Assembly: GCA_016720905.1 (NCBI GenBank)
Contig: JADKJT010000030.1
Location: 393,148 to 457,147, forward strand
Reading direction: 5' to 3'
Length of the DNA stretch: 64,000 bases
Source of the DNA: Gemmatimonadaceae bacterium
Lineage (GTDB): Bacteria; Gemmatimonadota; Gemmatimonadetes; Gemmatimonadales; Gemmatimonadaceae
Part shown: one piece after another, positions 26,317 through 35,645 of the stretch
Position numbering within the stretch: position 1 is the stretch's first letter
Layout of the letters: every line of letters begins with the position of its first letter
Notes under the pieces: model-generated
Told to the model about the DNA's origin: nothing
Database searches by the model: none
The model's input: the letters and a program-made list of their open reading frames with translations, nothing else
Position numbers and translations under genes: made by a program

Positions 26317-26844
26317 TCAACCATTCGTGAGGATCACGCCAAGCAGGACTATCGAAATCCACAACATGAGACTGACGGCGGCGGAACTGCGAACGCCATC
26401 CCATTCCCGCTTGGGGAACACCACCGGCATCTCCGTGGTGTGAATGGGAATGTTGGCCAATGGGTGCAACACGGCACGCTCGGCACTGCGCATACGCAGA
26501 CCGTTGGCCAGCAAGGCGACCACCATCCCCATCTTGATCCAGTACACCTTGGACGCGGAGAATGTTGCAACGTCCGAGATGAATAACGCGGCGCCGCTGA
26601 GAAACGTTACGGCCAGTGCGGCGATGATCACCGAATGCATCGTGGCGAGATCGGCCACGACGGCGCGCACGGCTTCGGCGGTGCCCGGCGCCGCGCGCAG
26701 GATTGCGCGGTCGGCACCAATGGCCATACCGCCGCCGACGAACATGGCGACCATATGCACGGCGATCACGGCCGTCGACAGCGTGGTGTTGTTGGCATAC
26801 AGGTCGGCCCACGGTTGCACGAGGGTCGCAAGGGACTCGAACAT
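26317..26844 (-). CDS. Four-helix membrane protein of the Rieske operon
   Basis: A 175-residue integral membrane protein from ATG 26844. Hydrophobic helices are seen near STAVIAVHMVAMFVGGGMAI, LATMHSVIIAALAVTFLSGA, VYWIKMGMVVALLANGL and SLMLWISIVLLGVILTNG. Histidines at the ends or middle of helices (AVHMVAM, TMHSVII) are placed as haem or quinone ligands could be, which suggests a cytochrome b-like membrane anchor, but no family is certain. It is followed after 44 bp by the Rieske gene and preceded after 17 bp by another membrane gene. Confidence 0.65.
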   Translation of the reverse strand: MFESLATLVQPWADLYANNTTLSTAVIAVHMVAMFVGGGMAIGADRAILRAAPGTAEAVRAVVADLATMHSVIIAALAVTFLSGAALFISDVATFSASKVYWIKMGMVVALLANGLRMRSAERAVLHPLANIPIHTTEMPVVFPKREWDGVRSSAAVSLMLWISIVLLGVILTNG

Positions 26845-26861
26845 GGCAGCAGGGAAGGAGG

Positions 26862-27458
26862 TCAATTGCCAACCAGCATGATCAACCAACTGAACGTGGA
26901 AACACCCATCGACGCGAGCGCCACATTCTTGTGTTGCGTGCGTTGCGACTGCGACTGTTCGGCATCATCCGCGAGACGCGTTCCGGCGTACACGAATCCG
27001 GCGCTGGCGGTGGTGAACAGCACGCTGTGCAGGATGCGACGTGTGCGCCCGCTCGGGTTCTTGCGCCCTTCCCACAGGTTGAGCCCTCCCGTCAGCGTCT
27101 GGGCGCTGAACAGAATGGCGCTTCCGGTGGCGGATGGGCCGTGAATTGAACGGGCCCAACCAGGCGCCGCTGATCCTTTCTTGAACAACTGGTCACCGGA
27201 GAAATAGGACGCCGCGAACAGCGGCATCATTCCCCAGGACAGTCGCTTATGCCAGGTCAAACGCAAATCGTAACCATCCGAATACACAAAGGCCTTCGTC
27301 CGGGGCTTGCGCACCGTATCGGCAACAAAGGTCAGGTGTGGGACCGGTCGTGTAGCGTCCGGATCGATCGACAACGGCGGCGCCTTCTTGGCGCTGTCGG
27401 CCGTCAGGGCATTCAAGGACATCAATACGGCACACGCGGCATTGGCCAATGGCATCAT
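26862..27458 (-). CDS. Membrane protein of the Rieske operon, first gene
   Basis: A 198-residue protein. The start at 27458 is set by a strong ribosome site (AGGAGG 7 bp upstream) and the N terminus MMPLANAACAVLMSLNALTA, which looks like a signal peptide. Four hydrophobic segments follow (SWGMMPLFAASYFSGDQLF, ATGSAILFSAQTLTGGLNLW, ILHSVLFTTASAGFVYAGTR, NVALASMGVSTFSWLIMLVG), with His residues (ILHSVLF, AEQSQSQRTQHKNVA) near helix ends. It may bind haem like cytochrome b561-type proteins, but this is inference. It heads the operon and is divergent from tamA. Confidence 0.6.
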   Translation of the reverse strand: MMPLANAACAVLMSLNALTADSAKKAPPLSIDPDATRPVPHLTFVADTVRKPRTKAFVYSDGYDLRLTWHKRLSWGMMPLFAASYFSGDQLFKKGSAAPGWARSIHGPSATGSAILFSAQTLTGGLNLWEGRKNPSGRTRRILHSVLFTTASAGFVYAGTRLADDAEQSQSQRTQHKNVALASMGVSTFSWLIMLVGN

Positions 27459-27878
27459 GGGACAGCCTCCTACGGGAGCAGATGGTTTCGTGAATTGTGT
27501 CCAGACAGCGGCGTTCCATGAGAGGAGCATAGCCCGCGTGCATGAACGCTTCATTAATTCTAGTGCCATGGTGCCTGTGGGCGATCGGCGACGGCGAATG
27601 TGATTCGCACACAATGGTCGCGGATACACAGGTGCTACACGCGAATGCACAGCCTCCCCATGCGATGGGCCGAGGCGTCGCGGGCACCGGCCGTTGTCGG
27701 CGTTCGGTAACGGTGGTCACGCCCGATGACGGGGCCAATGCACGACGGTTGAGGGGGACACAGGGACGGAGCCTGACCGGTGCGTGGCGACCAACGCGCC
27801 GAACCCGGTGACGTCCAGCGCCGGTGAAGGGGTGGCGGGTTGGCAGGGGGGACTGCACCGGGTGAGATTGAAGGAGAC
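27459..27878. other. Divergent intergenic region between the Rieske operon and tamA
   Basis: A 420-bp gap. It must hold promoters for both operons, but I see no convincing promoter, riboswitch or terminator. The only short AT-rich stretch is TTCATTAATTCTAG near 27550. A strong ribosome site (AAGGAG) lies at its right end for tamA. No protein with homology is evident. Confidence 0.5.
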
Positions 27879-30128
27879 ATGACTGATCTATTACGCCCCC
27901 ATGTGACAATGCGCTGGCGAGTACTCTGGATGACCGTGGTCCTGGTCGTCGGGCTTGCACCAATGGTGGTGCAGGCCCAGCCCGCGACGCGATGTGATGA
28001 CAACCAGCGCGTGCGCGGTCTTCGGTTCGTGGGGAGTCCGCTGTACGATGGCACGACCCTCGCGGCCACAATTGCGACGCCGTCGCCGGGACTGCTGCAG
28101 CGACTGCATCTCAGCGCCAGACCCTGCAGTGATTCGCTGACGCTGCAGTTGGACGCCCTGCGCATTGCCGTCTTGCATCGTCAGGCCGGATGGCTGCAGG
28201 CGTCGGTCGCGGCCCATCAGACCGTGACGGCCAGCGGCATTCGCATCTCGTTTGATATCGTGCCGGGAGTCGCCGCCATCCTCGATTCGTTGCACATCGA
28301 GGGGCTGCCCGACACCGCCGGCGGTCGGCGCGCGTTCATTGCCCCATTGCGTGCGCTGCAGGGGCAGCGGTTCGATCGCATCCGGATCGATACCACCATC
28401 ACGGCGGTCGTGGCGCGACTGCGCGAGGCAGGGTACCTCCGCGCGGGACGCCCGGAGGTGGTTGTACGTGTCGACAGTGCGACATCGCGCGTGCAACTGT
28501 CGCTGACGTTCGCCCCCGGGCGCATGGTCGCAATTCACGAAGTCACCGTCGATGTGCAGGGGATCGGAGACACTCGAGCGACGGTGGACGTCGCTGACGT
28601 GCGTCGACTGACGGCGCTGCGCGCCGGCAATCGATACCGCACCTCCGACATCCTGCGTGCGCAGCGCGATCTCTATCGCTCGGACGTCTTTCGACTGGTG
28701 CTGATCGACACGGCCACGCCACCGCCCTCGGCGCTGGCCGGGGACTCGCTGATCGATCTTCGCATTCAGGTGGCCGAAGCGCGCACTCGCAACGCGCGCG
28801 TCGGCGTGGGGTGGGCGACGCTCGAGTGTCTGCGTACGCAAGCGCGCTTCGTCGATCGACGATTCCTGGGCATTGGCCGTCGACTGGAACTCACGGCTCG
28901 CGCGTCGCGCATCGGGGTGGGTGCCCCGGCAGACTTCGCGCCCAACCTCTGTTCGGCCGCGTTGAAGGCGGACACGCAGTTCACGGTGCTCAATCACTAT
29001 CTGGGGGCAACCGTGTCGAGCACGCGATTGTTCGGATCGCCGCTCTCGCCGGTCACGACGGTCTACACCGAGCGGCGCAGCGAACCGTACGCGTATCTGC
29101 GGGAAATCGGCATCGGTGCCCTGAGCGAGGTGTCGCGGCAGTTCTCGCCTCGCACCACGGGCACTGCCGGACTGCAATACGAGAACGGCCGAACCAAGAT
29201 CGACCCCGCCGAGTCATGCTCCCGCTTCGGGCAGTGCCGCAAGGAGGAGTACGACCAGGCCGTGTTTGGTCGTGGAGTGGCGTTGCTCAATGCCACCGTC
29301 ACCCATGATCGCAGCAACAACCCCATCGATCCCTCCCGCGGGTTCCGTATGCGGGGTGAGGCGCGGGTTGGACAAACGTTTGCCCGGCTCTCGTCGCTGC
29401 GCTTTTACCGGACGTCTGCTGAAGCGGCGAACTATACGCGCGTGTTCGGTGGCATCGTCGCGACGCGGCTGCAGTTGGCAAGAGCGTTTGCACCGGGGGC
29501 GCGCCTGGTGGACGGGTCGCCGCTCATTCCGCAGCAGGAACGCCTGTTCGCCGGCGGACAGGGCACCGTGCGCGGCTTTCAACAGAACTTGCTTGGTCCG
29601 CTGGTGTACGTGGTATCCGAGGTGATGGATACAGTCAACAATGGTGTGTCGGTGAAGCAAGTGAAAAGTGGGGCGGGTTACGACCGGCCTGTCCCGCGCG
29701 GGGGCACGGCACTGCTGGTGGCGAACTTCGAATACCGACATGGATTCCGGTGGCTGGCCGAGCAACTGCAATTCGTCGGATTCGTCGATGTCGGAAACGT
29801 CTGGGAAGGTGGATCCGAACCGTTCAAGTCCGCCAATCTGCGGGCGACACCGGGGATTGGCATGCGTTTGCTCACCGCGCTCGGTCCATTTCGTGTCGAC
29901 ATCGGCTACCAGCCGTATGCACCGCGCGCCGGTCGCGCCCTGTTCCTCAACAAGGGGACCAATGGCGTGGGCGGCACGATTCTCTGTGCCAGTCCAGGCA
30001 ACACCGTTTCCAGTGATCCGCTGAACCCCGGCAGCATCTTCGATTGTCCGGACACGTATCGACCACCGCAAGGGCGCGGTGTGTTGTCGCGGCTGGTCTT
30101 TCATTTTGGCCTGGGGCAGGCGTTCTGA
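27879..30128 (+). CDS. tamA: TamA/BamA-family outer-membrane assembly protein
   Basis: A 749-residue Omp85-family protein. The start at 27879 follows AAGGAG at ideal spacing. The signal peptide is VLWMTVVLVVGLAPMVVQAQ. POTRA-like domains fill residues about 30-310 (for example IVPGVAAILDSLHIEGLPDT and VAIHEVTVDVQGIG). The C-terminal barrel has the family's late blocks (QERLFAGGQGTVRGFQQNLL and LLVANFEYRHGFRWLAEQLQ) and ends LVFHFGLGQAF with the aromatic final residue. Directly followed by tamB with overlapping stop and start (TGATG), so the two form the translocation and assembly module that inserts beta-barrel proteins or moves lipids to the outer membrane. Confidence 0.9.
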   Translation: MTDLLRPHVTMRWRVLWMTVVLVVGLAPMVVQAQPATRCDDNQRVRGLRFVGSPLYDGTTLAATIATPSPGLLQRLHLSARPCSDSLTLQLDALRIAVLHRQAGWLQASVAAHQTVTASGIRISFDIVPGVAAILDSLHIEGLPDTAGGRRAFIAPLRALQGQRFDRIRIDTTITAVVARLREAGYLRAGRPEVVVRVDSATSRVQLSLTFAPGRMVAIHEVTVDVQGIGDTRATVDVADVRRLTALRAGNRYRTSDILRAQRDLYRSDVFRLVLIDTATPPPSALAGDSLIDLRIQVAEARTRNARVGVGWATLECLRTQARFVDRRFLGIGRRLELTARASRIGVGAPADFAPNLCSAALKADTQFTVLNHYLGATVSSTRLFGSPLSPVTTVYTERRSEPYAYLREIGIGALSEVSRQFSPRTTGTAGLQYENGRTKIDPAESCSRFGQCRKEEYDQAVFGRGVALLNATVTHDRSNNPIDPSRGFRMRGEARVGQTFARLSSLRFYRTSAEAANYTRVFGGIVATRLQLARAFAPGARLVDGSPLIPQQERLFAGGQGTVRGFQQNLLGPLVYVVSEVMDTVNNGVSVKQVKSGAGYDRPVPRGGTALLVANFEYRHGFRWLAEQLQFVGFVDVGNVWEGGSEPFKSANLRATPGIGMRLLTALGPFRVDIGYQPYAPRAGRALFLNKGTNGVGGTILCASPGNTVSSDPLNPGSIFDCPDTYRPPQGRGVLSRLVFHFGLGQAF

Positions 30129-33100
30129 TGTCCGCGCGTCAGCGCCGGTATTGGTGGGCGGCCGGCATCATCGGTGCCCTGATTGCCGGTGTGTCGATTG
30201 CCCTGTTGTGGGTTACCGGCACGCTGAACGGACGTCGATGGGTGCTGGCGCGGCTGGTGACTACCATCGACGGCGCGTTCGGCGGGCGCGGGCACCTGCG
30301 GGTGGGTGTGCTGCGCGACATCTCATGGTCAGGTCACGTCCGCGCCGACAGCGTGTCAATCGTCGACTCGGCCGGAGTGCCGGTGATCCACGTCGCCCAC
30401 GTGGACGGAGTCCTCAGCCTTGGTGCCCTGCTCGACAGGCGCGTGCATCTGCGCGCGCTGCAGCTGGAGGATCTGCGGGTCGATCTGCGACGTGACTTCA
30501 CGGGCCCGTGGAATTTCGCCTACATCATTTCAGGTCCAAAATCCAACAAGCCTGCAGGACCACCGGGCTTTGGCGATGATATCCGAATCGACACGTTGCG
30601 CGTCTCGATCGGCACCATCACGACCATCGGACCCTGGGCGCCGAACGCGATGTTCGCGGGGGCGACGCGCGACAGCGTGATCGCGGTGCGCGACAGCCTG
30701 CACGACATCATCCGCACGCCACGTGGATTGCTGGAACGCCGCCGGTTTGCCATTGAGCGGCTGGTAGCGCACAGCGGCATCATCATGCAGCCCAGTCACG
30801 CGCCGTCCAGTCTGATGATCGACTCACTGCGTGGCACCGTGTCGGATCCGCCGGTGCGGATCTCGGCGGCGGCCGGTCAGGTGTCGTGGACGCCGGATTC
30901 ACTCCGTCTCGCGTTGCCGCAACTGTCACTGCCTGCGTCACACGGGAGCGCCGTGGGGCGCGTCTGGTGGCATGAGCCCGGGGCCGTTCGCTATGACGTC
31001 AATATCACCGCGCAGGCCGGGTTGTCCGACCTGACGTGGATTTGGGATGTGTTGCCGGCGGTCGGCGGGGGCTCGGCCACGGTGCGTATGCGCACGCTGG
31101 AAAGCGCCGATGACGCCGAGTATGCGCTGTCTGATCTCGACGTGGCGTCGATGAACTCGCGCATCAGCGGACGCCTCAATGTGATCGTGCGTCCGGCGGA
31201 CATCCTGATGCATCACGTGGACCTGACCTTTGCGCCCATTGGCAGCGACCTGCTGCGGCGTCTGAGTTACGACGCGGTTCCCGCTGCCGTAAATGGATCG
31301 GTGACCGGCCGGCTGGTGGCGACGACGGGCGGTCCGCTCAGGAACTTCCTCATTGATCGACTGGATGCGCAGTTCACTGACGCGGTGGTCCCGGGTGCCG
31401 TGTCGTCACTGCGGGCGTCGGGCGCGGTCACGATGGGCGTGGCACCGGCAGCACGCAATGTGATGGTGCAGGCGTTTCGCGCGGACGTGCGCAGTGCGCG
31501 CGCGCTGGCGCCCACCTTGCCCAACATAGATGGAATCGTCGAGGGCCGTGGTCGCATTGTCGCCGCTGATCTGCGCGCCGCCGATGTCAAGTCACTCGAC
31601 ATGACGTGGACCGATGGGGCCGGCAACGTGTCGCGTGTCACCGGGGATGCGCGCGTTGGCTACGGACTCCGCGTGCCCACCATCGAGTTGGCGCTGATCC
31701 TGGATCCGCTGTCCATGCGCGCGCTGGCACGGGTGGACACCACCCTTGGCGTCCAGAGTACGCTGGCCGGGAAGGTGTTCGCGTCTGGTACGCTTGATTC
31801 GCTGGCGTGGCGGGCAACATTGTCGGCGGACAGCACCAGTCGCGTGGCGCTCATCGGCACGGCGTCCATCCAACCGGCGACGTGGCGCGTGTCCGCGACG
31901 GGTGACGTGCTGGCGTTCGACACGCACGCGTGGACCGCGCGCGCGGATATGCCCCAAACGGCGTTGACCGGCGCCGTTCGCGTGAGTGCGGCTGGTCGGC
32001 GCGATTCGGCGGCACTGCAGGTGGACGAGGCGCACAGCGACGTCTCCCTGCGGCAGCTCGAAGCCGTCAACCGTCCGGCCTTCGACGTGCTCACCAGCAT
32101 GACGCTCGATCGCCAACGGCTGCGTGTCGACTCGCTGACGGTGCATGTGGGTGGTGTCACGCTGGAGGCGCACGGCGCGCTGGCGCGCATGACGTCGGAA
32201 CCCATCAACGCCGCGAGCGCCACCGCGTCGTTGGCTCCATCGGCACCGGACACCCTTGAGGTGTCGGCACGCGCCGACACGCTCGAGTCGGTGCGCCGAC
32301 AACTTACGCGTCTGGCGGCAACACTGGCGCCCCTCGACAGTGTCACGGCTGCGTCGCTGCGTGCGTTCGCGGCGGATACGCTCCAGGGCGACGCCTCGGT
32401 GTCCGGTTATCTGTTCGGTTCACTCCACGATCTCGATGCGACGCTGGCGCTTGGTGCTCGTGACGTGCAGATCGGCGCGATACGAGTGGGGCGCATCTTC
32501 GGCTCGCTCCATGCAGAGCACGTGCTGACGCGTCCCACGTTTGAAGGGGTGGCCACGGCTGATGCCATGGATGGCGTTGGCGCCATCCGCATTGCCTCGA
32601 CAGAGTTCCGCGTCCAGCGCGCGAATCCGGACAGCGGGCGGTTGGTGCTCGATGCCAGTTCCGCCAACGACGCGCATTTCGTAGTGCGTGGTGGCTATCT
32701 TCGGCGCGACGGGGCCCTGACCATCGTGGCGGACTCGCTGCTGTTTGCGTACGACAGCGTCACCTGGCGCAGCGCGGCGCCCATTCGCATCGTGAGCGAT
32801 GACGCGGGGCTGCGCATCGATTCGCTGGAAGTGCGTTCTTCGGCCAGGGGATTGCTGGCACTGCGCGCCGATGTGCCCATGCAAGGTGCGGTGCAGGGGA
32901 CGATGCACCTGGAGCGGTTTCCGGTGGGCGAGGCGGCGGCCTTCGCTCTGGGGACGCGAACATTCTCCGGGTTGCTGACCGGGGACGCGCATTTGCGAGG
33001 CTCACGCGCCTTGCCGCTGTACGATTGGCGCATTGATGCCGACTCGTTGGGCGTTGACGGCTCGTACTTGCCACGCGTGGTGAGTGAAGGCCTCTATACC

Positions 33101-34684
33101 GGCCGTCGGGTGGTGGCCCAGGCCACCATCACTGACAGTGCCGGCGGTCGGATCAATGCGGAAGCGCGCGTCCCGATGGATCTCTCCATTGCGACGGTCG
33201 AGAAGCGATTGCTCAGTGATGCGGTCGATGCGGATATCCAGGCCGATTCCCTGCGCCTTGACGCCTTGAAGATCTCCGTGGCCGGTGTCAGTCGCGTGCG
33301 TGGCGTGTTGGACGGCCACGTGGCGCTGACCGGCACCATGGATCGGCCGATTGGAACGGGGACGATGATCCTGTCGGATTTTTCGGCGCGGGTGGACGAG
33401 TTGGGGATAGAACCCAACGAAGGGCGCGCGGTGGTGCGCGCGGCGCAGGACTCGCTCATCCTCGAATCCTTCCGCATGGTCAGCGGTCGCACGTCGGATA
33501 CCGTGGGCGTGCGCGGCGCCATGCGCTATGCGCTCAACGAACCGGTGACGATCAGCGCCCAGATCGCCGCCAGTAACCTGGTCCTCGCGCGTCGCCGCGA
33601 CGGTACCGAGATGGTGGTGAGTGGAGCACTCGACGCGCGTGGTCCGCTGTCGCGCCCGTCGGTAGGCGGCACGGTGTTCGTGCCGCGGGCCACTTTGATG
33701 ATTGATCCGCTGAGCGCCAGTACGGCGCTCGACCTCACCTCCGTGACGGCCCGCCAGTACCTCGCGCCAAGCGAAGTGCCGGTGGTCGATTTCGCCGGTC
33801 GCTCGTTGACGCGATTGGGCCGTTTCGCGTCGGTCGATCACGTGCGCGTGGATCTCGGCAATGAAGTGTGGGTGCGGACGCCCGAAGCGACGGTCAAACT
33901 GTCGGGGGGCGTGAATCTCTCCACGAAAGGCGACGCGTTGGTGCCCGAGGGCGAAATCACTGCCAACCGCGGGCAGTACCAATTGGCGCTCGGGGTGGTG
34001 AATCGCAGCTTCAGCATCGATTCCGGACGGGTGCGCTTCTTTGGCGACACCGCCATTGCGCCGTCGTTGGACATCAGCGCCACCAACGTCGTCCGATTGG
34101 CTACCGGCGATGAAATTCCGGTTGGGGTCCACATCGGCGGCACCATTGTGACGCCGTTGTTGACGCTCTCGAGCTCAGATCCGCTGTACGCCAGCGCGCC
34201 GGAATCGGAAATCATCTCGCTGCTCATCTTCGGGGCGCCGACCTTCGCGCTCGACGGTCAAAGTCAGAGCACCGTGCGCGCCGTCACCGGTGTGCTGCTC
34301 CCGTCGTTTGGCGGGGCAGTGGTGGAAGGCGCGCTGCACAAGCTCTTTCCGGTGTTCAATACCCTGCAGGTGACCACGGCGGGCGGCCAGTCGAGCGATG
34401 TGAATGCCTACTCCCTGCTGGACAACCTCAGCATCACGGCCGGCAAACAGCTGGGCGAACGGACGTTTCTGCGGCTGAACACCGGGGTCTGTCGGGGGAC
34501 GGGGCAGACCTCGGTGCGCGGCGCGTCGCTGTGGTATGGGATCGGGGTGGAGTACCGGCTGTCTCGGGGCTTCATGGCCCAAATGGGTGTCGATCCTGGT
34601 TCGGCGCCCTGCTCCAGACTGGGGAATGACCTCTTCCCGCGAATGCAATTTGGATTTGATCTCTTCCGCGAGTGGATCTTCTAG
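30128..34684 (+). CDS. tamB: TamB-domain translocation and assembly protein
   Basis: A 1518-residue protein with an N-terminal membrane anchor (WAAGIIGALIAGVSIALLWV) and a long repetitive beta-rich periplasmic body. The C-terminal TamB (DUF490) domain shows LSGGVNLSTKGDALVPEGEI, RGQYQLALGVVNRSFSIDSG, VRFFGDTAIAPSLDISATN, SAPESEIISLLIFG, and the end FPRMQFGFDLFREWIF. It would form a hydrophobic groove between the membranes, working with TamA. The true start is 30128, overlapping the tamA stop by one base; longer upstream extensions in frame lie within tamA. GC-rich, no frameshift in 4.5 kb. Confidence 0.93.
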   Translation: MSARQRRYWWAAGIIGALIAGVSIALLWVTGTLNGRRWVLARLVTTIDGAFGGRGHLRVGVLRDISWSGHVRADSVSIVDSAGVPVIHVAHVDGVLSLGALLDRRVHLRALQLEDLRVDLRRDFTGPWNFAYIISGPKSNKPAGPPGFGDDIRIDTLRVSIGTITTIGPWAPNAMFAGATRDSVIAVRDSLHDIIRTPRGLLERRRFAIERLVAHSGIIMQPSHAPSSLMIDSLRGTVSDPPVRISAAAGQVSWTPDSLRLALPQLSLPASHGSAVGRVWWHEPGAVRYDVNITAQAGLSDLTWIWDVLPAVGGGSATVRMRTLESADDAEYALSDLDVASMNSRISGRLNVIVRPADILMHHVDLTFAPIGSDLLRRLSYDAVPAAVNGSVTGRLVATTGGPLRNFLIDRLDAQFTDAVVPGAVSSLRASGAVTMGVAPAARNVMVQAFRADVRSARALAPTLPNIDGIVEGRGRIVAADLRAADVKSLDMTWTDGAGNVSRVTGDARVGYGLRVPTIELALILDPLSMRALARVDTTLGVQSTLAGKVFASGTLDSLAWRATLSADSTSRVALIGTASIQPATWRVSATGDVLAFDTHAWTARADMPQTALTGAVRVSAAGRRDSAALQVDEAHSDVSLRQLEAVNRPAFDVLTSMTLDRQRLRVDSLTVHVGGVTLEAHGALARMTSEPINAASATASLAPSAPDTLEVSARADTLESVRRQLTRLAATLAPLDSVTAASLRAFAADTLQGDASVSGYLFGSLHDLDATLALGARDVQIGAIRVGRIFGSLHAEHVLTRPTFEGVATADAMDGVGAIRIASTEFRVQRANPDSGRLVLDASSANDAHFVVRGGYLRRDGALTIVADSLLFAYDSVTWRSAAPIRIVSDDAGLRIDSLEVRSSARGLLALRADVPMQGAVQGTMHLERFPVGEAAAFALGTRTFSGLLTGDAHLRGSRALPLYDWRIDADSLGVDGSYLPRVVSEGLYTGRRVVAQATITDSAGGRINAEARVPMDLSIATVEKRLLSDAVDADIQADSLRLDALKISVAGVSRVRGVLDGHVALTGTMDRPIGTGTMILSDFSARVDELGIEPNEGRAVVRAAQDSLILESFRMVSGRTSDTVGVRGAMRYALNEPVTISAQIAASNLVLARRRDGTEMVVSGALDARGPLSRPSVGGTVFVPRATLMIDPLSASTALDLTSVTARQYLAPSEVPVVDFAGRSLTRLGRFASVDHVRVDLGNEVWVRTPEATVKLSGGVNLSTKGDALVPEGEITANRGQYQLALGVVNRSFSIDSGRVRFFGDTAIAPSLDISATNVVRLATGDEIPVGVHIGGTIVTPLLTLSSSDPLYASAPESEIISLLIFGAPTFALDGQSQSTVRAVTGVLLPSFGGAVVEGALHKLFPVFNTLQVTTAGGQSSDVNAYSLLDNLSITAGKQLGERTFLRLNTGVCRGTGQTSVRGASLWYGIGVEYRLSRGFMAQMGVDPGSAPCSRLGNDLFPRMQFGFDLFREWIF

Positions 34685-34936
34685 GTTGGCCGAGGCATCT
34701 GGCAAGCTCTGCTGTAGCGTTTAAGTGTTGCAGGAAAGCGACAGTTGTGCTGGTGCAACGGCGAGCTCTGCCGGACGGAATTTATAAATGTATGTAGCGT
34801 AATAGGTTATGTATCATCTTCTGAATAACTGTGTCGCAAATAGTGGTCGAATTGCTGGCATTTCAATTGCACTTCATACCAATGAATCCGAAATCGAGCC
34901 CGTATCCGGGCCCACACTTTTGCTCCGAGACCTTCC

Positions 34937-35638
34937 ATGCGCCGCTTCGCCCAGCTTGCCCTTGCCATCACCTTGGCGGTCCCCGGTACCTCGTCTGCGC
35001 AGTCAGCTCCCGAGCTCGGAAACATCAAGTTCGGCGGAGATGCAGGCTCCAATGGGACCGTGGGTGGCTATCAGGTTGGACCGTACAAGGCCCAGCTCAA
35101 GGACTTCTCGCCCATGCTCGATGACGTCCTGTCGCCGAACTTCTCATCCATCTGGTGTGTCGACTTCTCGCACGGCGCACCGTCCTCAAGCAGTTGGGAC
35201 AGCTACTACGCCACGGCGTTTTCGATGAACTCCATCGGCCGTCAGGGTGACGGCGACTTCAGCCGGGCTCGCGACGTACAGGCGAAGTACCGTCAGGCTG
35301 CATGGCTGATCGAGCAGTACTACGATGTTGGCGGCTCCACCTATTCGTCGACGAACGTCCAGGGCACTATCTGGAAACTGTTCGGCGCCAATGTCAGCGG
35401 CTTCACGGATCTGGCAGTCGCGCAGAATGTCACGCTGACCAGGGACTGGTTCGTGCTCAGCGATGACGTCAAGACCAGCACGTGGTCCGAGACCAGCAAT
35501 CAGGAGTTCCTCACCTGGCGCGATCGCCCTGCGCAGACCACGGTCACGCCGGAGCCGTCAACGTACATGTTGATGGCGGCCGGACTGCTGGCGATGGGCA
35601 CGGTGTCTCGTCGCCGCCGCGCGACCGCGAAGCCCTGA
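34937..35638 (+). CDS. PEP-CTERM sorting-domain protein 2
   Basis: A 233-residue exported protein with signal peptide LALAITLAVPGTSSAQ and the C-terminal exosortase signal TPEPSTYMLMAAGLLAMGTV followed by SRRRRATAKP. The mid-region (SIWCVDFSHGAPSSSSWDSY, QAAWLIEQYY, VQGTIWKLFGANVSGF) has the aspartate/aromatic pattern of secreted surface proteins but no named fold. The 252-bp upstream region is unusually AT-rich for this genome. I found no clear sigma-54 promoter there, unlike the first PEP-CTERM gene. It ends at a strong hairpin terminator that overlaps the 3' end of the convergent ubiB-like gene. Confidence 0.87.
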   Translation: MRRFAQLALAITLAVPGTSSAQSAPELGNIKFGGDAGSNGTVGGYQVGPYKAQLKDFSPMLDDVLSPNFSSIWCVDFSHGAPSSSSWDSYYATAFSMNSIGRQGDGDFSRARDVQAKYRQAAWLIEQYYDVGGSTYSSTNVQGTIWKLFGANVSGFTDLAVAQNVTLTRDWFVLSDDVKTSTWSETSNQEFLTWRDRPAQTTVTPEPSTYMLMAAGLLAMGTVSRRRRATAKP

Positions 35639-35645
35639 GACGGTC

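Noticed and set aside
33002..34132. 376-codon open frame opposite tamB
   Set aside because: Arg/His-rich with no motifs; mirrors the codon bias of tamB.
34685..34936. Sigma-54 promoter for the second PEP-CTERM gene
   Set aside because: TGGCAAG near 34700 has no GC element at the required distance.
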